Assembly (NCBI GenBank): GCA_029465975.1
Contig: CM055745.1
Span: forward strand, 12,279,425 to 12,343,424
Length of the DNA stretch: 64,000 nucleotides
Reading direction: 5' to 3'
Source: Dallia pectoralis
Lineage: Eukaryota; Chordata; Actinopteri; Esociformes; Umbridae
Under the pieces are notes generated by a model. It was not told the DNA's origin. It saw nothing but the letters and a program-made list of their open reading frames with translations, and did no database searches. Numbering within the stretch: the stretch's first letter is position 1; the number at the start of each line of letters is the position of its first letter. The position numbers and the translations under genes are program-made. Shown one piece after another: positions 11,957 through 36,258 of the stretch.

Positions 11957-14900
11957 TCAGTATATGGTCAGGCTCAATGAGCGGTTCATCTTTTTGCCGA
12001 TCAACCTGGAGGTTTTGGGGTTGGACACGACAGTGGAGCGGGTCAGTACTCTGTCTGTCGACAGAACCTTCTCTTCGGCTGCTGCTTTGGCAATCTGGGC
12101 CTTTTTTAACTCCCTGTGGAAAGGCATAGAACAGTTAGAATGAGCCAAAACATGTTAAAATGGCCAAGTTTCTAAGTCTTCAGGATCAGTTTGCCATCAT
12201 TTAGCTAATGTCATCCACCTAATTGGTACGTTAGCTCACTAGCTGTACATGCCGACTTAAACAAAATATAAATAAAATGTGTTAACGACATCCTTGTGTC
12301 ACTTGGTTTTGGTGCTGTTCAGTACATACTTCTGAAGAAGGGCATTCTTGAACTTCTCAGCGTTGAGTTCAATACGGAGCTGGTCAGCGCTCATCCGAGC
12401 TGCGGTCAACAGCACCGGGTGCTTGATAAGGTCAGAGGTGGATGGACGTCTGGCAGGGTCAGGGTGGATCATTAGCTGCCCGGGAGAGGAAGACAGAAAA
12501 CAGGGGTCACCATCGGAAAAATAAATGTCAATAGTCCGACAACATCTGACGGAAATGGACAGCATTCTAATATCAGTCCTTTGACATCAAACTGCTTCAA
12601 TGTTAAAGCGACAGATCAACGTATGACCCCAGAATAAATGTTGAATTCTCAAATAACTTTATGACTTGTGATAAATATATAACTAGAGTACATCCACATT
12701 AAATAGAGTAGATGTATCCGACATAGGGCTGGACAATATGGCAAAATATTATATCACGATATATTTCTTAATTTCGGTCGATACGATATAATTCCCATAT
12801 CGATATGAACAATATAAAAGCCTCAGAAAAAATGCCAAGAACACCCACAACAGATGTCTGTACATACAGTCTTATGAGAAAATACATTTGCCAAGTCTAT
12901 GAAACCTCCTCCTATAAAACTAAATAATATGTTTTGAAATAAAACGGTACAAATAAATTAAAGTTCACCTTTTATTTAAATTGAACCTTTATACAAACAA
13001 GAAAAGTAAAATAAACAAGACTCAGACTGACCTTATCAATATATTTAACTTTAAACAATAACATAGGCTGATTATATTATTCTTTACACAAAACTTCTTG
13101 TAACAACTTGTTCTTATAAACATATCGTTTAAAGTTAGTTTAGACAATGAAACGGTGAGTTCTTGAGTTCGCTACGTGACCGTGGATTTAAGATACACGA
13201 GAGAGAAGCTCATGAACGCGCATGTTGCTATCGGTTGCAACATGCGCGGAGAATGAGTGCTCAAAAGCGAATGTCCATCATGACGTCATGGGCCAGTCAA
13301 CGTGGAAGATCCAAGCTCCTATGTTGGCTTTATGCACTTTTGAGCCTCTCATTCTCCCGCACATTTAGCATCACGCTGAAACCTGAAGTTTATCAGATCT
13401 CAGAAAGCTGAACCACTACCCTACCACTGAATTAGTCTTTCCTCTCATATCAACTGTCTGCTTTCTCCTCACTTATGGAAGCTCGTTCAGTCACGTTTGA
13501 ATTGCGGTCATGGGTGCTCATTTTGTAGCTTAAACTTGCCGTGTTGGAGATCAGCAAAAATATCGAAAATGTGTTTAGAATTCATATCACCATTATTGAT
13601 TTTTTTTAAATCGCGATATATATATATATTGATATTGAATTATTGTCCAGCCCTAATCCGACACGTATGTAACAGGAAATAAAGCTTGAGACTCACCTTG
13701 AGTAGACTCAGGAATTCCTGAGAGAGTACTTGTGGAATAGGGGGCAGATGTCCCTGGCGGATGTCATGCCACCTGTCCCCGTTGGAGGGTAACGGCTCCG
13801 CCCCGGAGGCACTGATCACAGTGAGGGCCAGGGCAAAGATGTCCGCCTTCGTCAAGTTACTGTAGTCCTGGAAGAACAGAAGACTGTGAAATTGCCGTAG
13901 ACGATCGACGGAAAGACACACATTTGACTAGGGGCATGTGCTGGCGTGTTTTTATTTCACCCCCTAGAGCGCCAACTCACCTCCTGAAGGATTTCATTTG
14001 CCAGGAACCTGCTGTCGCCTTCTTCAACGTGAGGATTGTTCACCCTGGTCACGTGACCGAGGTCGCCTATTTTGTACACGATGCTGGTGGCGGCGCCATC
14101 GCACTCGTCCTCCTCGTCGTCACAGGCGTCCACGCTCGAGACGGTCTTACGAGATATGAATATATTACCTGAAAGAGAGACAACACTCTTGACGACTAAT
14201 ATCACCAAGACGAAACGTCATAAAAATGGCAACAACCAATTAATGGATATGCATTCATGAGATTACCGGCATTTAAAAAAAAAAAACATGTACACCCGTC
14301 ACAAGAGCAGTTTGCAGGTTTCTCTTCTCGCCGATTAACTAAACTGAATGTACTCAGATGAATAACCCCTTATAATAAAAACGGCAACATCCCGGCCTCT
14401 CTGCGGTACTTACTCGGCTTGATGTCCATGTGGACCAGTGAGGACGAGTGGATGTACTTGAGGCCCCGGGTCACCTGCAGTAGCAGGTCCTTCAGCTCCA
14501 GCTCCGACAGGAAGGCGAGCCGCCGGTAGTTCTCGGCCGTGATGTCTGAGAGGGTGCCGCCGTTGCAGTACTCGTTCTGGATGAGCATGTGGTCGTCCTC
14601 GGCCCAGGCTGAGTAGTAGCGCACCACGTGGGGGTGCTGGCCGAGCACGGCGTGGGCGTACACCTCCCGTAGAGCGTTCTGCCTGTGGACGGACAGCGCA
14701 GATGTGTTCAGATGAGGCACCGAGTCCCGTCACGCACATGGAGTGACGCAACTACGTTTGCTACTGATCTCTTAAGACTCTAGATAAGACGCCTCAACAT
14801 TTCGAACCATTCAATCTATTGATGGGAGACGTGTTGATGGCGAGGGAAGGATGAAGCATCAAGCGTACGAAGGACGGTTTAAGCATTCAGAGCACACTAG

Positions 14901-15202
14901 CGCTTTACAGACTGACTCACTCATCAATGGAGCCGGCCAGGGGCTTCTTCGAGCGCTTGATGGCGTAGATGCAGCCGTCCAGTCGTTTAACGCACTTGAA
15001 GACGGCGCCGTACTGCCCGCAGCCAATCTTCTCCAGCTCGTGGAACTCCGAGGTGTACCGGGACTTCATGTTGCTCTCCATCATGGTGATTCTCTGAGGA
15101 GGGAGAATACATGTTGCCATAAGCCCACACGCCACTCAGACTATGTGCAAATTAACATGCCACACACACACACGCGCACACACACGCACACACAGACACA
15201 GG

Positions 15203-15257
<55 letters not shown>

Positions 15258-17749
15258 TATGTGCAAATTAACATGCCACACACACGCACGCGCACACACA
15301 CACGCACACACAGACACAGGCGCAGACACACAGACACACGCGCACACACACGCACAGACACACAGACACACACACGTAAATAACTACCTTTGGCGGGGGA
15401 TGGACTTCTTCTGCTTCAGCGTCACTCGCCTCCATGTCCTCACCACAGGAGCTGAATAACAGAAAATGTGTGTTAGCAACCATTCCAACACTAGAGGGCA
15501 GTACTGAGACAATCTCATACGCATGGCTGCGTTCATTAGGGACCATAACCCAGTCTTGGTTCCAAGCCAAAAACGTTTTGCCCTACTCCTACTTAGTCAA
15601 CGGATTTAACGAACCTATCTTTAACAACAATGGGATACAACGCGTGTACCTGGCTTTGGACAAGGCAGGTATAAAGTGAAAAGACAAAACCGTATGTGAT
15701 CAATAAATTAAGCTGAAAATCGGTTTGTACACATAAAAAATTCCCATATTCAATCAAAGCATAATAAGCATAATTTTCAAATATATGATGAGTCCGGTTT
15801 TTAAACAAAGGTTAGTGCTTCCTAATCTGTAAACACGTGTAATAGGGAAGCCCAACCCAAGAGCGGGTTGTTTCTGAAGGCCCATGGCGTCGTATTACAC
15901 AATAAGCCATTCTTTACTTCTGTCCTAGCCTGAAGGTAGCATCATTAGCTCTGTCCAAATTCATGATAAAAAAAAAACACCCAACTTCATTGTAGACAAA
16001 GTGGCACTTTTCCCACAACAACTACACACACCTAGATATACAACATAGCCCATAGCCTATTTTATTAATGTGGAGTTCATAATTGGAGTGATTATTTGGA
16101 ATCCACACAGTCACTTTGAAAATGTCACTGAAACAAGTGGAGAATAGACAACTAGTTAGCATAAAAGACAGTGACATACTCGTTCCAGTGCGCTCTCTTC
16201 CGGTTGGTCCTCTGTTGGGTAACAGACTGAATAAGGAGCGACTCGGGGGTGAAGGGGTTGATGTTGACTAAGGGGGTCTGGTTTCGCCGGACGTCTTGAC
16301 CAGTTTTTCCAGTCGAATCCACATTCCCAAAGAGGGCCACTCTCCTACTTGAGGACGATGAGCCGGCAGTTCTGGCTTTATTGAGCAAGCTCTGCAGATG
16401 ACACAATTAACATACTCAAAGTTTATACACAAGTTAAGGTAAACAATTTGCCTATCAATGCACAAGACTGATGGTGACAGAGATCCAGTGTGAAATGGCA
16501 GGCATGTCCAAACATGAAACGGTCTGACTGAGAATCCATGAGTCATACAGACTGACTGGGTTGTGTGTGTGTGTTATATAATATGTTATGTGTCATTGCT
16601 GTTATGCAACACACAGCTTGGCTAGTAAGGATACCTTTAAATGTGTTTGAAAATATACATGTATCAATGAGTCATTGGGCTTGACAGTGTTAGATGACAG
16701 TAGTACAGTACTGGATGTAGTTACTGTAAAATAAGGCCAATGAGAGTTAATATTGCCTCCTTTTATTTGTTTTTGTTGGTAAGTTGTTTTAGTTGCTCCA
16801 TCAATATGACAGCCTTTTATAATATGGTTGAATAACACTACATAAGCCTTGACATACAGCAAAAGTATACTTTTAGATGTTCAAACATGTTTGCAATGTG
16901 TCATGTCATGCTGCTTACATAACTTGCCCTAAAATAATAGTCCAATAAAACTAGACATGCTTCTTCAATATGCTACACATTTTAAATATAGAATGGTTCT
17001 GTGTTAGGCTGACTGACTTTGGTGTTTTGTAATTGCACACTATACCAAACAGGGGACATCCCTTCTTAAGAACGATCAGCTATATAAAGTTTTCCCCTTA
17101 CTTAAACTATAAAACAAATCATGCATTTAATAAAACCTGAGAACGACAAGACCTTTTTAGGCCAGTGTATAAGGTGTTAGCCACAAACTTGTCTGTACTA
17201 CACCATGAATGTTTTTAGACATCTGTGGCCATGTGAAATTGCTTTTAGTTGGCAGAATTGTGTACTAACCTTTGGTGTGTGTGGAGTATCAAAAAGGCGA
17301 AGTTTCCTGAAGGTTTTGTGTGGCGGCGTGTCCGGGCAGTCTGGAATAGGTGAGCTGGAGACCTCCCCATCAGCCTGGATATGGGACCGATCCGGTGAAC
17401 CCGACAGCCTGAAGCTTTTCCGCGGTGATGGCGAGTCCCTCATGAAGATAACATTCCCGGTGGACACAAGATGAGACGGAGAACCGAAACCCTCTTCATC
17501 CCAGAGTTCAACATCTGCGTCCACACCCGTCCGAGTAGTAAGGGGGCTACTGTCCCCATGTCTCTGATGCATTATTGGAGAGTCCAGTTCAGTAAACCCA
17601 GACTCAGCTCCCGTACTACTGTTCCCATCTTCGACTGGTTCCTCTTCTTCATCGCTCGGGATGAACTGTAACTTCTGCCGGACTATTTGTTTGGCGTCTG
17701 GAGACGAACCTCCAAGCCGACGAGCTCGACTGTAACTCTGCATTTTCAT
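11957..17749 (-). CDS. wee1: Wee1 kinase (CDK1 Tyr15 kinase)
   Basis: Nuclear kinase that phosphorylates CDK1 on Tyr15 to hold cells out of mitosis. Exons: 17270-17749, 16180-16391, 15388-15451, 14921-15093, 14414-14682, 13981-14168, 13697-13867, 12330-12475 and 11957-12113. They total 1860 nt, 619 codons, with every junction in phase. The N-terminus holds the TPPHKTFRKLRLFDTPHTPK motif, then VNINPFTPESLL and SCGEDMEASD. The kinase domain has the loop IGCGQYGAVFKC, lysine in YAIKRS, the catalytic loop HMDIKPSNIF and the Wee1-type GDLGHVTR in place of DFG. The tail carries TSRLIGKKMNRS. Length fits the family (human 646). A second ATG lies two codons after the chosen start. A hAT element sits in intron 7, and a CA tract in intron 3 starts close to its donor. 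I read it as wee1 rather than wee2 from the N-terminal motif and the synteny. Confidence 0.97.
12724..13655. mobile_element. hAT-type element in wee1 intron 7
   Basis: The element starts TAGGGCTGGACAATATGGC and ends TTGTCCAGCCCTA, so the termini are inverted. It is flanked on both sides by the same 8 bases, ATCCGACA (12716-12723 and 13656-13663). It is 932 bp with no recognisable transposase, so it is non-autonomous. Its right end is about 40 bases from the exon 7 donor. A lone end of the same type lies near 25625-25690. Confidence 0.92.
15160..15375. repeat. Imperfect CA/GT tract in wee1 intron 3
   Basis: Mixed (CA)n with CG and GA interruptions. On the gene strand it begins about 12 bases after the exon 3 donor at 15387. 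The unique segment GACTATGTGCAAATTAACAT occurs twice, near 15139 and 15256, so the tract contains an internal duplication of about 117 bases. Confidence 0.9.
15526..15660. repeat. Possible dispersed fish repeat
   Basis: The start, GGCTGCGTTCATTAGGGAC, resembles a second site near 49990. The AACGTTTTG-type core is shared. The family is not identified. It lies in wee1 intron 2. Confidence 0.4.
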
Positions 17750-19737
17750 TTAAACTCCGGCTATCACTTATTGATTTCAAAACCAATTGTTACTTACTGT
17801 GCGTATTGTAGTTCGCAACGTACATACGATTCTACAATTATTAAAAAAACAGGTTGTGAAATGTTGTCACTAGGCAGTGCACCAGAAAGCCACGCAAAAA
17901 CAACACACAACTGTTAGCTAACTGGCTACAACCAGAAATAATAACTACTCAGTTAAGTAAAACGGCCGTAACTTTAAATGTCACTCGTCCACGGATGTTT
18001 TCTTAACGGTACATTCCACAAATACCTTCGTGTAGACTCCGGGTGGGTTCATCCGAGCACATTAAATCTGAATACGTGTATTGTAGCTACACACGCTAGC
18101 TACACACGCTAGCTACACACGCCCCTGCTGCTGCAGTTACCCAGTGATAAATGGCTGCGCGCTGGCAGCGTCTCCACGTACAGAAACCAGAGAAGAAGAC
18201 AAACACAACTCGACATGCGTCGTTGTCTAACCGAAATAATAATCTCTCAAACTCACAGTTAAGCGTACCATACAGCGTAACGCGTTAACTAAACAGCGAC
18301 GTGTCTAACCACAACCACGTATTATTATTACTACTATTATTTAGCTCGCCATGTTTACAAAAATGGTTTCAATGCGAGTCGCGGCTCCTCCTCCCATCAC
18401 GCGGGTAGATGGGTGGCTTCCCGCGACCGTTAGTCACATGACCTGTTGCTCAGCCAATCAGAACCGCCGGCCGTTAGTCACATGACCTGTCGCTCAGCCA
18501 ATCAGAAGCGCCGGTGTCCGTTTGAAATATGTCCCTTCCAGGTGATGTCACTGTATCGGACGCGTTGGCAGTGTCCGGCCCAATGAGGTGTGGGTTCAAC
18601 TACTGAAAGATGGAGTTAAACGCAGTGTATACTGGGTGAAGTGTGACTTAATGGTTGATCTGCATAATTGTACTTATTTAACTTGTAAATAGGTTAGACC
18701 TTGCCTTGAGTTTGTGTGATCCTTCCCAAAGCACCCCCATAGATCAATGTCGATTTGTCGCGAATGAATGAACGTGTTCGAGTGGATACATACTTTTATC
18801 TATTATTGAGTTGCTAATCTGCAGATCACCTTGCTTGCATTACAAATAACAATTATCACTATTGTTTTTATTTGATCCGTGTGTTAATCACAGTTTACTT
18901 GGGATGTCTTTCCATTTTGATTCTCTCAAATACTAACATTGTTTTTCACAATTTAACGAAACTACCCAATTGAAAACAGTACAGTTTTTCACAAATTACT
19001 TTGAATTCCATTGTTCTGTTTCATACTTTTTTAAAGAAAGTGTTTAACATGTTTGATGAATACACAATCTAGTCATTATGAAATACTAAACATGGTGGTT
19101 GAAAATATGTATCATTTAATCCAATCGAGACATACGTTTCAGATTCTAGCATCAACATAAGGATGCAATATAAACATAAAATAATAGGCTCTATATTTAA
19201 TTCAGCATCTATTGCATGATTTTTGGCCAGTGGTTGTGTCACTGTCCTGCTAAAGGTGTCAATTTTAAACATGATATTTCATGGCTAGCCGAGTTATTAC
19301 AGTGATGACACTTCTTTAAACATGGAAACTTTATCTAATACTATCAGTACGAAATAGGACAGTTAAAAAAATAGGTTTGTTATTTGCAAAAATAATCAGG
19401 AAATAATCTGAGCCAAACAATAAAAATGTGTCCCAGAGCTCATTGTGGTAGTTATTTTGACACACACACACACGAGAAATATGTACCAAAACAAACACAA
19501 TATATATTGATAACACAGTATTTTTATTAAAAAAATGTGTTCTCTGTACATTGCAGTTAGCACAATAGAATATTAGAAACCATGCTCTCCTCACTAGCGG
19601 ATAGAGAAGCAAACAAAGGCGGTATAGGACAAAAGTGTATAACAAAATATACACAACGTTCAGTTCATGTTGGATCTGGAAAATAGTGGAACACACAATT
19701 TTCACATTCTATAAATTTGTCCATAGTTCCATTTTTG
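17750..19737. promoter_or_regulatory. wee1 upstream region with duplicated CCAAT/E-box module
   Basis: 18427-18470 and 18471-18514 are tandem copies of a 44-base module. Each copy carries GTCACATGAC (a CANNTG E-box) and GCCAATCAG. CCAAT boxes lie at 18454-18458 and 18498-18502. The surrounding 18380-18540 is CpG-rich, as expected for a housekeeping cell-cycle promoter. The transcription start is not determinable. 18600-19700 is AT-rich and would include the znf143 3' UTR at its right end. Confidence 0.6.
19523..19528 (-). terminator. Candidate znf143 poly(A) signal
   Basis: AATAAA on the minus strand, 210 bases past the znf143 stop codon. Others may be used. Confidence 0.4.
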
Positions 19738-31297
<11,560 letters not shown>

Positions 31298-31552
31298 GTC
31301 TCAACCTAAGACAGGAAACAAAATGACTTCAGGACAAAAAAGTTGTAACAACTTGAGTGTAGGTTATTGTCTTGGTGTCGGACAACCTTCAATTTTGTAA
31401 GTGACTTATGATCTGTTACAGATCAAATAGTGCTAGATAATAGTAATACAAAAAGTCAAATAACAGAACTATCTTATTTGATTGGTTGCATTCACACCAT
31501 GAACGAAAATATCTTGATATATGAAGTTTGGCAAAACTGCATTTCACTGTAG

Positions 31553-31990
31553 CCCAGGGGGTGGGCAAACTATGGCCCGCGGGCCAAAGGTATTAAAACA
31601 GTTTTGAGAGGAAGTACAAATTAACTTGGCAGTCCAATTGTAATGCATCTGAATTAAAGTTATTTAGATAACACACCTCCTGTATATATGTGATGTGTGA
31701 GAACCACGTAAATAACCAGGAACATATTTGGTACAAATGCTTGGTGTGCAACCATAAAGCAATAGTTGAAAGCACCCACACTGCAGGGGAAACGCGTCTG
31801 ATTACACCAGCTATCTCAGAATTAACTAAGAATTATGGGCGTATATTCAACATCCGAGTGACAACATGCTTTTATTTGGCAAGATGGCAGTGGAGTATTA
31901 CGCTTCAAAACAAAAAGTTTGGAACGAGGCTTAAGAGCGTACTTGTAGTGCTTGATTCCTTACAAGTTAGTGCACTAAAAGTGAATGAGT
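31553..31990. mobile_element. hAT-like relic in znf143 intron 1
   Basis: The terminus GGTGGGCAAACTATGGCCCG with CGGGCC resembles a known vertebrate hAT end. The other end is not identified and no transposase is seen. Confidence 0.45.
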
Positions 31991-31994
31991 AAAA

Positions 31995-32492
31995 CCCCTA
32001 ACTAGTGCGGAGGCAGAGACAGAGGAGGACTAACAACCCTAACTAGTGCAGAGGCACGAGACAGAGGAGGACTAACAACCCTAACTAGTGCAGAGGCGCG
32101 AGACAGAGGAGGACTAACAACCCTAACTAGTGCAGAGGCGCGAGACAGAGGAGGACTAACAACCCTAACTAGTGCAGAGGCGCGAGACAGAGGAGGACTA
32201 ACAACCTAACTAGTGCAGAGGCGCGAGACAGAGGAGGACTAACAACCCTAACTAGTGCAGAGGCGCGAGACAGAGGAGGACTAACAACCCTAACTAGTGC
32301 AGAGGCGCGAGACAGAGGAGGACTAACAACCCTAACTAGTGCAGAGGCGCGAGACAGAGGAGGACTAACAACCCTAACTAGTGCAGAGGCGCGAGACAGA
32401 GGAGGACTAACAACCCTAACGAGTGCAGAGGCGCGAGACAGAGGAGGACTAACAACCCTAAAAAGTGCGGAGGCGCGAGACAGAGGAGGACT
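31995..32492. repeat. 42-bp minisatellite in znf143 intron 1
   Basis: Twelve copies of a unit of about 42 bases, including AACCCTAACTAGTGCAGAGG and CGCGAGACAGAGGAGGACTA. It lies in the interior of the intron between the noncoding exon and the first coding exon. Confidence 0.95.
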
Positions 32493-32946
32493 TCCTAGTT
32501 AGCGTTCCAGGCCCGAGCCTATCTCGTTAGCATTGCATACAGCTAATCTCTGTTGGCTAGCACATACCGCGATTTCCCGAGTGATAATCTACATGTTGTG
32601 ACATTTCAGATGTTTACATATATATATTTATATATATTTAATTACTTTTGCGGAGCAGGTTACACGTATTATACTTTCTAGAAACACATATTCGCTTCAA
32701 AACATCCCTTCAGTGGCAAACGCTATTAGCACATTAGCTAAGAAAGCACGACTTAGGCAACAACACAAACAACACTGAATCCATTAGCTAATTAATGATA
32801 ACATGAGAAGTATTGCCCGTTGATATTGCATTTTATTGTAAAGCGCCTTTTGTCCCATCCCTGGCACACAGTTCCTGTTGTAGTTCATTTCAGAGATGGC
32901 TGTGGGAATAATGCACACTGGGTAAAAAACCAATTTATATACTAAC

Positions 32947-33010
32947 CTCCGAAATTTTCCAACAATCCCTCCGTTCGACCACCATGCATCAGTGCAGGAA
33001 ATGTAATAAG
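32947..33010 (-). other. znf143: Probable noncoding first exon of znf143
   Basis: On the minus strand the sequence ends TTTCGGAG followed by the donor GTTAGTATA at 32946. The coding exon has an upstream acceptor with the intron ending TCTTAG at 31306, which requires such an exon. Upstream, 33090-33175 has three ATTGG boxes (inverted CCAAT), fitting a promoter. The 5' boundary is a guess. Confidence 0.6.
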
Positions 33011-33589
33011 ATATTTCTCACCCGGGAACATGTATGTACATAAAACAATACTGGGGAACAGGAACAGCCCCAACGGCAGTATCACACTTCTATTGGTTGC
33101 CTAATATTCTATTATAAAATGAAGGCGTCCTATTGGCCACACATTATGTCAATCATTCTGGAATCCTATTGACCATTATAGTACACACATTCCCGGGCCC
33201 CTATACGCGCCATTCTGTGTATTGTTTGTGGCGTTGGACTAAATATGTGCTATAAACGTCAGGAAACGCCGGACGCCTTTAATTAACGCAATTTAACAGA
33301 TCAATGGTGTTCTGAACATTTCACATGTCTACCTAATCAATGTGTAAACAAATAGGTAAACGAATATGTCTGTAATGTTGAGCAACCATGTTGAAAACAA
33401 GGTTGTGTGAGAGAACATGGGGTATATGGGCAATGCAGTGAATAGAGAAAATGATGGCAGAGCATGGTGTCAATGACAACAACAGGTCAAAGCCTGGTCC
33501 AACACTGATCTGGGGACAGTTATTATACACATCAATGCATTGTATACCAGAAAGTTGTTCTGGACCTCCCATTACTCTATTTTTGTATC

Positions 33590-33998
33590 TTATTCCACAG
33601 GCTTTCCGTATACTTCATCACTATTGACACAAAGTGTCTGGATTCAATACTGGATCTCAGAGTTTTAAAGACACCTTTTGTAACTACCTACACTGAGTTG
33701 GGTTGTTCAGCCTTCTTTTTTACAGCACCTCAGCTGTGGAATAGTATTAAATTTGACTTTCGTTTGGGTGTCTTAGTGTCCATGGGTCAATAAAAAAAAA
33801 TGTATGTTCGACTTTTATAGTGAGAATTGTATTGGTTTAATTGACTGATTAATGTAATGTCATTGTATTTGTTATTTTTGTATTTCTCCTACACTGTTGT
33901 ATTTCTGTGTTGATGTTCCCAATGCACATGTGCAAATGAGACCTCGGTCTCAATGTGTCTCCCTAGATGAATAAAAGTTAAATAAAAAATAATAAAAC
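33590..33998 (+). mobile_element. 3' end of an L2-like LINE
   Basis: It carries the C-terminal reverse-transcriptase remnant APQLWNSIKFDF and the tail TGCAAATGAGACCTCGGTCT ending GATGAATAAAAGTTAAATAA, typical of fish L2-type elements. Truncated and degenerate. Confidence 0.65.
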
Positions 33999-34627
33999 AA
34001 ATAGATGTTTGCCCAAACCCACAGATATGCAACCCTCTGACACTTAAACATGCCTACAGCTAAAGTCTGGCAGTAGGGAGCACTGTAGATTTGTTTGAAA
34101 TGTATATAACTTGATTCCATCAAGAAGATTATTAACGATTAAACAATACAATATAATAGATTATTTAAAGAGAAATACCTAACACATAAAAATATAATTA
34201 ACACAGTACCCGTCTAAAGAAATCCGCAAAACATTTCACAATTCAAACACCACTTTTCCCCCAACAGCCACATTTGTCTTGCAGTAAAACCTCCAGAAAA
34301 TGTCCAATTCATTAAAGCCTGAGCTTACTGTCCATTAGCATATTCCATGTCAATGGGGCAAGATAGATAAAGGGGATTCAAGTTCAGAGGCTACCATTGG
34401 TGTATCTAATACATGTGTTCTTGAGATTTAATTACAGGTTCTAACTTTAATAAGTAATGTGAGATACACCGGAACATTCTGCCAAAGTACCTTTCTAGTC
34501 TCACATTTACAATGCTTAGTTATAAATCAGATCAATATAAAAGGCACATAGGCAAGCAGTGTCTAATGGTTTGAGTGTAGAAGCTTTGGCCTGCATATAG
34601 ATTGAACCCCTATAGTCATAGAGAAAT
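33999..34627. other. Intergenic DNA, nothing recognised
   Basis: AT-rich sequence between the znf143 promoter side and the 64-bp array. Confidence 0.5.
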
Positions 34628-36258
34628 ATAAAAGTGGCCTGGACTACAATAAAACATGAAAATAAAGCAGGAAGGTAACAGTAATAAAGTCTTAAAAGTG
34701 GCCTGGACTAAAATAAAACATTAAAATAAAGCAGGAAGGTAACAGTAATAAAGTCTTAAAAGTGGCCTGGACTAAAATAAAACATGAAAATAAAGCAGGA
34801 AGGTAACAGTAATAAAGTCTTAAAAGTGGCCTGGACTAAAATAAAACATTAAAATAAAGCAGGAAGGTAACAGTAATAAAGTCTTAAAAGTGGCCTGGAC
34901 TAAAATAAAACATTAAAATAAAGCAGGAAGGTAACAGTAATAAAGTCTTAAAAGTGGCCTGGACTAAAATAAAACATGAAAATAAAGCAGGAAGGTAACA
35001 GTAATAAAAAGTCTTAAAAGTGGCCTGGACTAAAATAAAACATGAAAATAAAGCAGGAAGGTAACAGTAATAAAGTCTTAAAAGTGGCCTGGACTAGAAT
35101 AAAACATGAAAATAAAGCAGGAAGGTAACAGTAATCAAAAGTCTTAAAAGTGGCCTGGACTAAAATAAAACATGAAAATAAAGCAGGAAGGTAACAGTAA
35201 TAAAGTCTTAAAAGTGGCCTGGACTAAAATAAAACATTAAAATAAAGCAGGAAGGTAACAGTAATCAAAAGTCTTAAAAGTGGCCTGGACTAAAATAAAA
35301 CATTAAAATAAAGCAGGAAGGTAACAGTAATAAAAAGTCTTAAAACTGGCCAGGACTAAAATAAAACATTAAAATAAAGCAGGAAGGTAACAGTAATAAA
35401 AAGTCTTAAAAGTGGCCTGGACTAAAATAAAACATTAAAATAAAGCAGGAAGGTAACAGTAATAAAACGTCTTAAAAGTGGCCTGGACTAGAATAAAACA
35501 TGAAAATAAAGCAGGAAGGTAACAGTAATCAAAAATCTTAAAAGTGGCCTGGACTAAAATAAAACATGAAAATAAAGCAGGAAGGTAACAGTAATAAAAC
35601 GTCTTAAAAGTGGCCTGGACTAAAATAAAACATGAAAATAAAGCAGGAAGGTAACAGTAATCAAAAGTCTCAAAACTGGCCTGGACTAAAATAAAACATG
35701 AAAATAAAGCAGGAAGGTAACAGTAATCAAAAGTCTTAAAAGTGGCCTGGACTAAAATAAAACATTAAAATAAAGCAGGAATGTAACAGTAATAAAGTCT
35801 TAAAAGTGGCCTGGACTAAAATAAAACATTAAAATAAAGCAGGAAGGTAACAGTAATCAAAAGTGTTTAAAGTGGCCTGGACTAAAATAAAACATGAAAA
35901 TAAAGCAGGAAGGTAACAGTAATAACGTCTTAAAAGTGGCCTGGACTAAAATAAAACATGAAAATAAAGCAGGAAGGTAACAGTAATAAAGTCTTAAAAG
36001 TGGCCTGGACTAAAATAAAACATGAAAATAAAGCAGGAAGGTAACAGTAATAAAGTCTTAAAAGTGGCCTGGACTAAAATAAAACATTAAAATAAAGCAG
36101 AAAGGTAACAGTAATAAAGTCTTAAAAGTGGCCTGGACTAAAATAAAACATGAAAATAAAGCAGGAAGGTAACAGTAATCAAAAGTGTTTAAAGGGGCCT
36201 GGACTAAAATAAAACATTAAAATAAAGCAGGAAGGTAACAGTAACAAAAGTCTTTAAA
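34628..36258. repeat. 64-bp minisatellite rich in AATAAA
   Basis: About 25 copies of a unit containing AAGTGGCCTGGACTAAAATA, AAACATGAAAATAAAGCAGG and AAGGTAACAGTAATAAAGTC. Each copy has up to three AATAAA words on the plus strand. It lies between the divergent znf143 and C11orf16-like genes. Confidence 0.96.

Noticed and set aside
18519..18528. TTTGAA as a cell-cycle CHR element of wee1
   Set aside because: On the gene strand it is inverted and lies distal to the CCAAT boxes, not near a start site.
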